Source: Candidatus Physcousia equi
GTDB lineage: Bacteria > Bacteroidota > Bacteroidia > Bacteroidales > Bacteroidaceae
DNA: 45,324 nucleotides
Reading direction: 5' to 3'
Assembly (NCBI GenBank): GCA_018065005.1
Contig: JAGHUD010000018.1
Span: 1 to 45,324, forward strand
The position numbers were made by a program, and so were the translations under genes. The notes under the pieces are model-generated. The model was given only the letters and a program-made list of their open reading frames with translations. It made no database searches and was not told the origin of the DNA. Each line of letters begins with the position of its first letter. The stretch's first letter is position 1. Positions 16,133 through 23,994 of the stretch are shown here, one piece after another.

Positions 16133-16825
16133 TTATATCTGCGAAAGGAAGGTCTTTGTCACGAGGAACGATTTGTCTGCCATCGTTTGCCAAAAGTCTA
16201 CGTATTGCGAAGCATTGTCGGGGTGCTCGCCCGGTGTGTCGCTGATGATGCGGAAACTGACGAAAGGAATCCCACTCAGGTGGCACACATGGGAAATGGC
16301 AGCTGACTCCATGTCCACGGCAAGCGTCTCGGGGTGGAGCCTAATGATGCGCTCTCGCTCTTCTTGTTTCGACACAAAAAGGTCGCCCGTGCAAATCAGT
16401 CCTGCCACCACACGCACATCGGTGTCTATGCTCAGAGCTGCTTGCACCAGCGTGCTGTCGCTTTCAAAATAGCGAGGCAGCCCTTGCACCTCGCCCCATA
16501 CGGTGCCAGGTCCGCACCAGATGTCGTGGTAGGCACATTTGGTGCTGACAACAACGTCCATGATATGCAACGAAGCAGCTGCACCACCTGCCACACCCGT
16601 GGAGATGACAGCATCGGGTCGGAAACGCTCGATAAGAAGCGAAGCGCCCATGGCAGCATTCACCTTTCCGATGCCGCATTGCAAAAGTATGACGTTCAGT
16701 TCACCTATCTGTCCCTCCAGGTAGGTATACGGAGCTATGTAGTTCTCTTTACGATTGACCATCATGTTTGACAACTGCTCATATTCTGACGACATGGCAG
16801 TGATCACACCTACTATTTTGTTCAT
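16133..16825 (-). CDS. mtnN: 5'-methylthioadenosine/S-adenosylhomocysteine nucleosidase
   Basis: Hydrolyses MTA and S-adenosylhomocysteine to adenine plus the thioribose product, recycling methionine and clearing methyltransferase by-products; cytoplasmic. The 230-residue protein begins KIVGVITAMSSEYEQL with the conserved early glutamate, and has VISTGVAGGA, a VDMESAAI substrate-binding motif (the MES signature) and FRIISDTPGE with the catalytic aspartate. All key residues are present. A minus-strand -7 box (TATCTTTG, 16850-16857) gives a leader of about 22 nt. No neighbour belongs to the methyl cycle. Confidence 0.95.
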   Translation of the reverse strand: MNKIVGVITAMSSEYEQLSNMMVNRKENYIAPYTYLEGQIGELNVILLQCGIGKVNAAMGASLLIERFRPDAVISTGVAGGAAASLHIMDVVVSTKCAYHDIWCGPGTVWGEVQGLPRYFESDSTLVQAALSIDTDVRVVAGLICTGDLFVSKQEERERIIRLHPETLAVDMESAAISHVCHLSGIPFVSFRIISDTPGEHPDNASQYVDFWQTMADKSFLVTKTFLSQI

Positions 16826-16849
16826 AATGCTTAAAGATTTTTAGTTCTG

Positions 16850-16857
16850 CAAAGATA
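16850..16857 (-). promoter_or_regulatory. -7 box of mtnN
   Basis: Minus-strand TATCTTTG, about 25 bp upstream of the ATG. The -33 element is not obvious in the A-rich upstream DNA. Confidence 0.5.
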
Positions 16858-16908
16858 CAACATAAAAAGGAAAAAATGAATGTTTTTACTTTTTTTTGTA
16901 TAAAATAC

Positions 16909-16940
16909 TTTGCCGTTTCAAAGAAGTTGTGTTAACTTTG
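16909..16940 (+). promoter_or_regulatory. Promoter of the RecQ-tail-like gene
   Basis: TTTG at 16909-16912, 20-bp spacer, TAACTTTG at 16933-16940; start codon 26 bp further on. Confidence 0.75.
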
Positions 16941-16965
16941 CGTCCGAAAAAAACTAAGCACAAAC

Positions 16966-17670
16966 ATGGAAGGAAAAGACTCTATATGTAAATTATTGAA
17001 AGCCATCGAGGAGGTTGACTCGAAAATGAAAAGAGAACTCCTCATTGATTATATGACGGGCAGCCTCACACCTGATATCGAATCGTGCGGACTTGACAAC
17101 ACAGAACTGTTTGGCTGCGGCGACGACAAAGAAGAGGAGCACTGGGAGTTGGTCGTTGACCATGCCATCGATGCGGGTTTTCTCAAATTACGCTCCGTCG
17201 GAATCTCACTCATGTCAAAGGGCAAGAAGTACCTCTCCAAGCCTGTCTCCTTCGAACTAGAGGAAAAGGAAGAAGACGACGATGCCGGTGTGCAGAGCGT
17301 TGAGGGTTTGGTTGAGAATGTGCTTAACGAGGCGCCCCAGAAGACGGCAAAATCAGTCACGTCACAACGCAAACTGGCACTCATTCAAGCCGTGGACCGC
17401 CATGTTGCGCTCGATGACTTCGCGAGCAACCACAGCATGGAGTTTGATGAGGTGATGGACGATGCCGAAGCATTGCTCGCCAATGGAACAAAGCTTGACG
17501 TCACTTACTTCGGAGTGGAGGTGTTGGGCGAAGAGGCAATCAACGAACTCTGTGAATACTTCGACAATGCGCAATCCGACAACATACAGATAGCCCTTGA
17601 CGAGATGGGCGATGTCTATACGGAGCAGGAACTTCGACTCGGACGTTTCATGTGGAGGTCGGGCAAGTAA
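16966..17670 (+). CDS. Stand-alone RecQ-C-terminal-like protein (RQC-like domain, no helicase)
   Basis: The 234-residue protein resembles the tail of Bacteroidetes RecQ without its helicase. Residues about 5-97 match an RQC winged helix in layout: KRELLIDYMTGS, a CG...LFGCGDDKEEEHW segment, then a wing ending SKGKKYLSKPVSF. After an acidic linker (EEKEEDDD), residues about 128-234 match the helix-rich end of these RecQs, with DDAEALLANGTKLDVTYF and LDEMGDVYTEQELRLGRF. No Walker A or DEAH motif occurs. It has its own perfect promoter and a following terminator, so it is a designed unit rather than a fresh truncation. A DNA-binding or regulatory role is inferred only from the domain resemblance. 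Confidence 0.75.
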   Translation: MEGKDSICKLLKAIEEVDSKMKRELLIDYMTGSLTPDIESCGLDNTELFGCGDDKEEEHWELVVDHAIDAGFLKLRSVGISLMSKGKKYLSKPVSFELEEKEEDDDAGVQSVEGLVENVLNEAPQKTAKSVTSQRKLALIQAVDRHVALDDFASNHSMEFDEVMDDAEALLANGTKLDVTYFGVEVLGEEAINELCEYFDNAQSDNIQIALDEMGDVYTEQELRLGRFMWRSGK

Positions 17671-17689
17671 GCGTAAGCACCAGATACAA

Positions 17690-17742
17690 AAAATGAACGA
17701 CGGAGAATAGGATGAAACATCTATTTTCCGTCGTTCATTTTA
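17690..17742. terminator. Bidirectional terminator between RecQ-tail gene and GH25 gene
   Basis: A long stem, AAAATGAACGACGGA plus AATAG on the left (about 17690-17710) and CTATT plus TCCGTCGTTCATTTT on the right (about 17721-17741), with a 10-nt loop. A-rich left and T-rich right flanks let it act in both directions. The right arm includes the GH25 stop codon (17735-17737). Confidence 0.8.
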
Positions 17743-18583
17743 GTGTCATGTTCAGCAAGTCCTTCAAACTGCCGTTGAAGACGTTGCAATCGACATTTTC
17801 TTTTATGCCGTCAACGTGGCCGCAATCCGTGTATTGCCACATCACCCATGGCCCGTCATAGGAAAGCTTGTCCTTGTAGTAGTGGGCAATCCAGAAAGGA
17901 TAGCGATCAAAGGCTGGCGTATTGAGGAAACTCTTCTTAAAGGAATAGTAGGTGTAGATGATTGGGGGCGTTCCGTATGCTTTTTCTACTATGTTGAGCC
18001 ACGCAAGAACAGACTCCTGGAGTTCCTTTTTGCTCAAGTTACCGGTCTTCTCAATGTCGAGAATCGGTGGCAGGTCGCCTGGTGCCAACTTTGTCTTGGA
18101 GATAAAGAATCGCGCTTGCTTCGCAGCGTCGGTTCCGGGAATGAAGAAGTGATATGCACCACGCACAAAGGCTTTCTGGCGTGCTCGAAGAAAGTTGCGA
18201 CTGAAAGTCTGATCGGCAATGGTGGCGCCTTCGGTTGACTTGGCAATAACGAAACTGATGGGAAAGTCACCTAATCTGGCTTTGCGAAGTTGGTCCCAGT
18301 CAATACGGTTTTGATAGTGCGAGATGTCTATGCCACGCACAGGATAGCCTTCTGGTTCGGGCACTTCCCCATAGTGTGCCTTCCACGAAGGTGTATAGTG
18401 AAGCACGATGGGAAGAATGAGAAAGACATAGGCTAAGGCAATGCCGATGCCACTCAGCCACAGCACCCAACGAGGCAGACGCGCAAACAAACGCACGAGT
18501 GCATTGGTCTTCGTGCGACGACTGCTGCCACGTCGCTTCTTAGCGCGCCGGGCAGCAGTCTTGCTATTGCGGGATTTTGTCAA
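17735..18583 (-). CDS. Membrane-anchored GH25 lysozyme (N-acetylmuramidase)
   Basis: Predicted to cleave the MurNAc-GlcNAc bond of peptidoglycan on the periplasmic side. The 282-residue protein has a very basic N-terminus (about 37 residues rich in K/R), one membrane helix at about 39-61 and a GH25 barrel. Active-site acids are D86 in GIDISHYQ and D176/E178 in ILDIEK; FVIAKSTEG, GAYHFF and WVMWQYTD are further GH25 stretches. The start is a TTG: the nearest in-frame upstream stop is the pfp stop codon only four codons back, and no ATG precedes the helix. It follows pfp by 9 bp and is probably co-transcribed with it, an odd pairing. Confidence 0.9.
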   Translation of the reverse strand: MTKSRNSKTAARRAKKRRGSSRRTKTNALVRLFARLPRWVLWLSGIGIALAYVFLILPIVLHYTPSWKAHYGEVPEPEGYPVRGIDISHYQNRIDWDQLRKARLGDFPISFVIAKSTEGATIADQTFSRNFLRARQKAFVRGAYHFFIPGTDAAKQARFFISKTKLAPGDLPPILDIEKTGNLSKKELQESVLAWLNIVEKAYGTPPIIYTYYSFKKSFLNTPAFDRYPFWIAHYYKDKLSYDGPWVMWQYTDCGHVDGIKENVDCNVFNGSLKDLLNMTLK

Positions 18584-18592
18584 CGTCTTGGT

Positions 18593-20242
18593 TTATTTGC
18601 CTTGCTCAAGCGCCAACGTTCTGGTGCACTGGTCGCACACCTCCGTGGGTCCCCAATACTGGATAGGACCGGGGTAGACGTAGCAGGTTTGCTTTGCCCA
18701 TTCCTCACGCTTGCTTGCAAAATACTTGAAAGGAGCGCCTTCGAGCTCTACGAGTGCCTTTCTGATGACGGGCTTGTTGGCACCGTTGCGGCGCTCGATG
18801 TTCATCATCATCGTGATGGGCACACCACCGGCAATCCACTCAGCAGCAGGAGCTGTTGTGTTCTTGATGACCGACATATAGCCCGTCTTGCCATTGCTGA
18901 TCAGACGGCTTGCATTGTAGCCGAGGCTGTAGCAATAGTCTGCATCGTAGTTTGAAGGAGCTGCGCAGCGACCTTCGTAGCCGAAGAAGTGATGCTGTGC
19001 AGAGAACTTACCATTGTACTTACCAGCAGCCTTCCACTCGCCGAGCTTCTTGGCAACCATGGCAGAAAGGAGCTTTTCCGTCTCAATGAGCGACACCTGA
19101 ACATTGCCGTGTGGGTCACGGTCGAGGCAGAGCTGACGCTTTACGTCGGCAGGCAGACTCTCGAGAACGGCCTTGTTGTCAGACGTGATATTGTTCAGTA
19201 CGAAATCGATCTGCTCCTCTGCACTGCCGAATACGCGGCTCTCACCAGTAGCAGGATCTGTGAGCACCTCGTTGAGCTGGGCAATGAGCTTCTTGATGGC
19301 AGGAATGAACTCAATGAGACCTTCGGGGATTACTACGGTTCCGAAGTTGTTGCCATCGGCTGCACGGTCGGCAACAGCCTTTGCGATATACGCAACAACG
19401 TCGTCGAGTGACATCTGCTTGGCTTCCACCTCTTCGCTCACGAGGCAGACGTTGGGCTGGCACTGAAGTGCACACTCCAATGCGATGTGGCTTGCGCTGC
19501 GACCCATCACCTTGATGAAGTGCCAGTACTTGCGCGCACTGTTACAGTCGCGCTGAATGTTACCAATCAACTCGCTGTAGGTCTTGCAAGCGGTGTCGAA
19601 ACCGAATGAGGTCTCAATCTGCTCATTCTTCAAGTCGCCGTCGATGGTCTTGGGGCAACCAATCACCTGCACGCCATACTGCTTTGCTGCGTAGTATTCA
19701 GCCAGCACACATGCATTGGTGTTGGAGTCGTCACCACCGATGATGACAATGGCGTTGATGCCAAGCTTGCGGATGATCTCCATGCCGCTCTCAAACTGGC
19801 TCTCCTTCTCGAGCTTCGTGCGACCTGAACCAATGATGTCGAAACCGCCCGTGTTGCGGTATTCATCGATGTATTCGTCAGTGAACTCAATGTATTTGTG
19901 GTCAACGAGACCGCCAGGACCCATGAGGAAACCATAAAGCTTGCTCTCCTTGTTGAGGCTCTTGACACCATCATACAAGCCACTCACTACGTTGTGACCA
20001 CCAGGAGCCTGACCACCGCTCAGAATGATACCCACATTGATAGCCTTGTTGTTTTCGCTCTCAGCGGGAACGAACTCAACCACGGGCATACCATAGGTGT
20101 TGGGGAAGAGGGCCTTGATCTCTTCCTGATTGCCTACACTCTGGGTGGCAGCACCCTCTTTAGCCTGAACCGGTCCCTGAAGTGCCTTAGGCAGTTTGGG
20201 CTGGTAGGCAGCTCTTGCCATTTGCAATGCGCTTTTTTCCAT
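18593..20242 (-). CDS. pfp: Diphosphate--fructose-6-phosphate 1-phosphotransferase
   Basis: Reversible PPi-dependent phosphofructokinase of glycolysis and gluconeogenesis in the cytoplasm. The 549-residue protein is the long, plant-beta-subunit-like form. It has GIILSGGQAPGGHN (71-84), GGDDSNTNA (169-177), where a second aspartate replaces the glycine of ATP-type enzymes and marks PPi use, and CPKTIDGDLKN (196-206) with the catalytic TIDGD. Further along come KVMGRSASHIALE and FGYEGRCAAPS. The ATG at 20242 follows an A-rich stretch. Two identical minus-strand boxes (TATCTTTG) lie at 20296-20303 and 20332-20339. Confidence 0.96.
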   Translation of the reverse strand: MEKSALQMARAAYQPKLPKALQGPVQAKEGAATQSVGNQEEIKALFPNTYGMPVVEFVPAESENNKAINVGIILSGGQAPGGHNVVSGLYDGVKSLNKESKLYGFLMGPGGLVDHKYIEFTDEYIDEYRNTGGFDIIGSGRTKLEKESQFESGMEIIRKLGINAIVIIGGDDSNTNACVLAEYYAAKQYGVQVIGCPKTIDGDLKNEQIETSFGFDTACKTYSELIGNIQRDCNSARKYWHFIKVMGRSASHIALECALQCQPNVCLVSEEVEAKQMSLDDVVAYIAKAVADRAADGNNFGTVVIPEGLIEFIPAIKKLIAQLNEVLTDPATGESRVFGSAEEQIDFVLNNITSDNKAVLESLPADVKRQLCLDRDPHGNVQVSLIETEKLLSAMVAKKLGEWKAAGKYNGKFSAQHHFFGYEGRCAAPSNYDADYCYSLGYNASRLISNGKTGYMSVIKNTTAPAAEWIAGGVPITMMMNIERRNGANKPVIRKALVELEGAPFKYFASKREEWAKQTCYVYPGPIQYWGPTEVCDQCTRTLALEQGK

Positions 20243-20295
20243 TTCTGTTTTCTTTTTTTAGGTTTGGTTTTTGTTTTCTGTTCACAATTTGCCCA

Positions 20296-20339
20296 CAAAG
20301 ATACCTTTTATATTATTACGCGCGCGTATCTCAAAGATA
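20296..20339 (-). promoter_or_regulatory. Two tandem -7 boxes upstream of pfp
   Basis: Minus-strand TATCTTTG occurs at 20296-20303 and again at 20332-20339, 36 bp apart, suggesting two possible start sites. Neither has a well-placed -33 TTTG. Confidence 0.45.
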
Positions 20340-20409
20340 GAATTATAGGAAAAACACACTGTATGGGCAAAAAATCTTCATTTTCCTTCTTCATTTCAGT
20401 TTTTTTTGT

Positions 20410-20417
20410 TAATTTTG
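20410..20417 (+). promoter_or_regulatory. -7 box of the four-gene operon
   Basis: TAATTTTG, 28 bp upstream of the ATG at 20446. The -33 region is T-rich without a clear TTTG. Confidence 0.5.
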
Positions 20418-20445
20418 GGTCCTAAATTGTTAACTCTACCCCACC

Positions 20446-20715
20446 ATGTCAAACAAAAGAACCCTAAAAAAACGCGTGAACAACCTGTGTGGCGTGCTCT
20501 TAGCTGAATGTATAGCCAATCGGCATTATTCGCCTTCACAAGCCGACGACATTGAAAACATTATGCTCACCATTGCCTGTATGCAAGACGACCTCGTCTG
20601 CCGCATATCCCACCCAGAACCAGGCATGAAAGCGGGAGCTTTCTTTCGTCACCTCAACGACGATATGAGGAAGCAGACGAATGACATTGTCGATCAACTC
20701 GCGCAGCTAAGCTAA
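20446..20715 (+). CDS. Small conserved-looking protein of unknown function
   Basis: An 89-residue, soluble, mostly helical protein that I do not recognise. It has a basic N-terminus (KRTLKKRVNN), one cysteine in each of three helix-like stretches, and an acidic middle (SQADDIENIM). There is no signal peptide, membrane helix or known motif. It is convincing as a gene because a -7 box precedes it, codon use matches the neighbours, and it stops only 10 bp before the acyltransferase gene. It is probably the first gene of a run that continues to YgiQ. Confidence 0.72.
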   Translation: MSNKRTLKKRVNNLCGVLLAECIANRHYSPSQADDIENIMLTIACMQDDLVCRISHPEPGMKAGAFFRHLNDDMRKQTNDIVDQLAQLS

Positions 20716-20725
20716 CACATCATCT

Positions 20726-21271
20726 ATGTTCAAAGCACTCTGCAAAAAGATACTTATGGGATGGATGGGCTTCAAGATAAACGTAGATCAGCCTCATCCC
20801 CAAAAATATATTATTGCCCTCGCCCCACACACTTCAAACTGGGACTTCATCATCGGCATTCTCTACAGTCGTTCGCATGGTTTCCGCTGCGACTTCATGA
20901 TGAAGAAAGCTTGGTTCTTCTGGCCGATGGGCTATCTCATGAGAGCTTTAGGCGGCGTGCCTGTGGAGCGCTCCAAAAAGATGAGCTTGACGGACCAACT
21001 TGCCCAGGCGGCTCAGAAGCGCAACGAGTTCCACCTCTGCATCACCCCCGAAGGCACTCGCAAGCCGGTGAAGGAATGGAAGAAGGGGTTCTACTACATT
21101 GCGCTGAAGGCGAATCTCCCCATCCTCCTCTACGCACTCGACTACGAGAAGAAACTCATCACCTGCACAAAGACCATCATCCCGAATGGCAATTATGAAG
21201 AGCAAATGGCAGAGATAAAGGAATACTTCAAGGACACACGGGGCAAGTATCCCGAGAAGTTCTGTGTTTAG
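20726..21271 (+). CDS. PlsC-family 1-acyl-sn-glycerol-3-phosphate acyltransferase-like protein
   Basis: Predicted membrane-associated acyltransferase transferring an acyl group to lysophosphatidic acid or a similar acceptor. The 181-residue protein has the catalytic HX4D motif at 35-40 (HTSNWD), the acceptor-binding EGTR at 109-112 and a GGVPVERS stretch between them. It is shorter than classical PlsC (about 240 residues) and has only a weak N-terminal hydrophobic segment, as in many small Bacteroidetes paralogues. The true acceptor could be an amino-lipid rather than phosphatidic acid. It lies between the small protein (10 bp gap) and the amidase-like gene (35 bp gap). Confidence 0.88.
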   Translation: MFKALCKKILMGWMGFKINVDQPHPQKYIIALAPHTSNWDFIIGILYSRSHGFRCDFMMKKAWFFWPMGYLMRALGGVPVERSKKMSLTDQLAQAAQKRNEFHLCITPEGTRKPVKEWKKGFYYIALKANLPILLYALDYEKKLITCTKTIIPNGNYEEQMAEIKEYFKDTRGKYPEKFCV

Positions 21272-21306
21272 TTTTAACAGCAAGAGCACCCACCACAACA
21301 CCACTT

Positions 21307-23994
21307 ATGCGGAAGTTCATTCTGCTCATGATTTCATCATTGGTCGCTGCGCAAAGTAGCGGCCAATCGCTTGTTCAATCGAATAACCAACCGCTGCGAG
21401 AAACGACAGAATGGGGGGAACGTGCCTATCGCGGTAATCCCTGGGTGGAAAACACAAGCCTACCCTATCGCCCCACAAAAGGACTGTACGGACGCCACAT
21501 GAGCGTCGCTCAGAGTCATGGACGCTACTACAACGTGGCAGACCACGAATGGCTTTGGCAGCGCCCCACGCTCTATTGCACCACAGAGGACCTCTTCACC
21601 CAAACCTTCCTTGTACCCTTCCTCTATCCCATGCTCGAACGCGCCGGAGCCATCGTGTGGACCCCTCGTGAGCGATGCTGGATGAAGGAGGAAGTCATTG
21701 TCGACAACGATGAGCGCCACGCATCCACAAGCGAGGAACCTTCGGGCTCGCTGCGTCGCCTGACCGGTCTCTATTTAGAGCAAAACGGAAAGTATGAATG
21801 GCAATCTGCAGGACCCGGCTTTGCATGGCACAGAGACGTCTACCTCGATGGTCAGAATCCGCATCAAGAAGGCACTTCACGCATCGTCGAGGCACAAGCC
21901 TCCAAGCGAAATGCCACCACAGCGCTCTGGATGCCCACGTTGCCACGCGACGGAGAGTATGCCGTCTATGTCTCCTATCCCAGCCTCCCCACCCACGTCC
22001 CCGATGCACTCTATACCGTGCGCCACCGCGGACAGACTGTCACCATCAAGGTGAACCAGCAGATGGGTGGAGGCACCTGGGTCTATCTTGGCACTTTCGA
22101 CTTTGCTGCCGGACAAAGCAAGGAAAACAGCGTGACGCTCTCCAATCAAAGCAACTATCGCGGCACGGTGGGAGCTGATGCCGTGCGATTTGGCGGAGGA
22201 ATGGGCAACATAGCACGCTGCGACTCGCTCAGCACAAATCCGACCGTGAGCAGACTGCCGCGCTACCTTGAGGGGGCGCGCTACTGTCAGCAATGGAACG
22301 GTATGCCTCGCTCCGTCTATTCTTATTATAACGGAGCAAACGACTACAACGACGACATCCTGACCCGTCCGCTTGCCACCAACCATCTGGCGCGCGGTTC
22401 TTCCTATCTGCCCGGCGACAGCGGGTTGTGCGTGCCCATTGAACTTGAAGTGGCTGTGCACAGCGATGCAGGCACCACTACAGACAACAATGTCGTTGGC
22501 AGTCTGGGCATCTTCACCAGCGATTTTGAAGATGGCTTGCTGCCCAGTGGCTTGAGTCGTAAGACATCAGGCGTGCTCTCCTCACTCATGCTCGACGAAG
22601 TCAAGCGCAGCATCACCCATCACTATGATAAATGGATATGCCGCGACAATTGGGACCGCAACTACGGTGAGTCACGGGTTCCTCGCTTGCCGGGCGTCAT
22701 CTTCGAGATGCTGAGCCACCAAAACCTCAACGACCTTCGCTTAGGTCACGACCCATTGTTCAAGTTTCACCTTTCCCGTGCCCTCTATAAGGCTATCTTG
22801 CGCTATTCTGCACGGATGCACAACAACACAGACGTGGTAGTGCAACCACTCCCTGTCCGCAAATGCGCAGCCATCACCAACCGCATCAACCGCACCATCC
22901 GGCTCTCATGGGAGCCCACCGATGACCCGCTCGAAGCAACAGCCTTGCCGAGTTCCTATGTTGTCTATCAGCGCACAGATAATGGAGGATGGGACAACGG
23001 CACCGTCACAAACGTTCCATCCCTCACCATCCAGGCTGAGGCAGATGTGCTTTACCGTTTTCGCATCGAAGCGGTGAATGAAGGAGGTGCGAGCTTGCCC
23101 AGCGAGGAATTGTGCGCTTGCCTGTCGAGCCAGACCGAAGCCTCGTCGCTCCTTCTGGTCAATGGGTTCACCCGTCTGGCAGCACCCATCAGTTTTGCGA
23201 ACGACTCTACACGCGGTTTCCTCATGGACGTAGACCCTGGCGTCGTTCTGAAGCACACACCAGCCTATTGTGGACGCCAGCGCTATTTCAGTCTTGATGG
23301 CATCCTGCGTGAAAAAGAAAATGGGCTGGGATACAGCACCCAAGAGTGGGTGGGCAAACTACTCGCTGGCAATACCTTCGACTATCCCTCCCTTCATGCC
23401 TCCGACATGCTCTCAGCGGGCATGCCCCTCCACATTTCCTCCTGCAGCAGGCAAGTTCTTGAAGAAGGAGGACTCAATCTCATGCAGTTCCGCCTCCTCG
23501 ATCTTATCTTTGGAGCACAGCGAAGAGACGGATATTCGCGCACCGACTTCAAGACCTTCACGCCCAGTCTTCGTTCTGCCATTGCCGACTTCGCCCGCCA
23601 TGGTGGAGCCTTGCTCGTGAGTGGAGCCTATCTCGCTTCAGACCTTCAGGAAGAAGAAGACATCAGCTTTGCGCGCAACACACTGCACTGGCACGCCAGT
23701 GAGGACGTGAAGTCAGACTCCATCCTCACTATTTATGGCATGAACACACAGTGCAGCTACATCACAGTGCCCAATGAGGAACACCTCAGCACGCCACGTC
23801 TCTCTTCGTTCCGTCCCACCGAGTCTGCATTCTCCACTATGAACTACGAGGGAACGAACCAAGCTGCAGCCATTGCCTATCAAGGGCCCGACCACCGAGC
23901 GGTGACACTCGGATTCCCCATAGAACAGATTGTAGAACCTGATGTACGGCGCGCCCTCATGGCGGCGTTCATCCGTTTCCTCTTGTCAGAATGA
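21307..23994 (+). CDS. Exported amidase-like protein with golvesin-type insert and FN3 domain
   Basis: An 895-residue protein with a signal peptide (about 20 residues ending SSGQ). Its core looks like an amidase_3-type zinc hydrolase interrupted by a beta-rich domain. Candidate zinc ligands are H71 (SHGRYYN), E95 (TTEDLFTQ) and H385 (VHSDAG), with E467 (IFEMLSHQN) as the catalytic glutamate. The insert at about 150-300 (DGEYAVYVSYP, GTWVYLGTF, ADAVRFGG) resembles golvesin/xanthan-lyase carbohydrate-binding modules. An FN3-like domain follows at about 515-610, then a flavodoxin/GATase-like C-terminal region (HGGALLVSGAYLASD). Databases often call relatives xanthan lyase; a peptidoglycan amidase fits better. 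It overlaps ygiQ by 4 bp (ATGA). Confidence 0.75.
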   Translation: MRKFILLMISSLVAAQSSGQSLVQSNNQPLRETTEWGERAYRGNPWVENTSLPYRPTKGLYGRHMSVAQSHGRYYNVADHEWLWQRPTLYCTTEDLFTQTFLVPFLYPMLERAGAIVWTPRERCWMKEEVIVDNDERHASTSEEPSGSLRRLTGLYLEQNGKYEWQSAGPGFAWHRDVYLDGQNPHQEGTSRIVEAQASKRNATTALWMPTLPRDGEYAVYVSYPSLPTHVPDALYTVRHRGQTVTIKVNQQMGGGTWVYLGTFDFAAGQSKENSVTLSNQSNYRGTVGADAVRFGGGMGNIARCDSLSTNPTVSRLPRYLEGARYCQQWNGMPRSVYSYYNGANDYNDDILTRPLATNHLARGSSYLPGDSGLCVPIELEVAVHSDAGTTTDNNVVGSLGIFTSDFEDGLLPSGLSRKTSGVLSSLMLDEVKRSITHHYDKWICRDNWDRNYGESRVPRLPGVIFEMLSHQNLNDLRLGHDPLFKFHLSRALYKAILRYSARMHNNTDVVVQPLPVRKCAAITNRINRTIRLSWEPTDDPLEATALPSSYVVYQRTDNGGWDNGTVTNVPSLTIQAEADVLYRFRIEAVNEGGASLPSEELCACLSSQTEASSLLLVNGFTRLAAPISFANDSTRGFLMDVDPGVVLKHTPAYCGRQRYFSLDGILREKENGLGYSTQEWVGKLLAGNTFDYPSLHASDMLSAGMPLHISSCSRQVLEEGGLNLMQFRLLDLIFGAQRRDGYSRTDFKTFTPSLRSAIADFARHGGALLVSGAYLASDLQEEEDISFARNTLHWHASEDVKSDSILTIYGMNTQCSYITVPNEEHLSTPRLSSFRPTESAFSTMNYEGTNQAAAIAYQGPDHRAVTLGFPIEQIVEPDVRRALMAAFIRFLLSE

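Noticed and set aside
15867..16245. Plus-strand frames of 73-123 codons between the GH109-like gene and mtnN.
   Set aside because: They run antisense into mtnN and have no family match; only the possible short transcript is kept, at low confidence.
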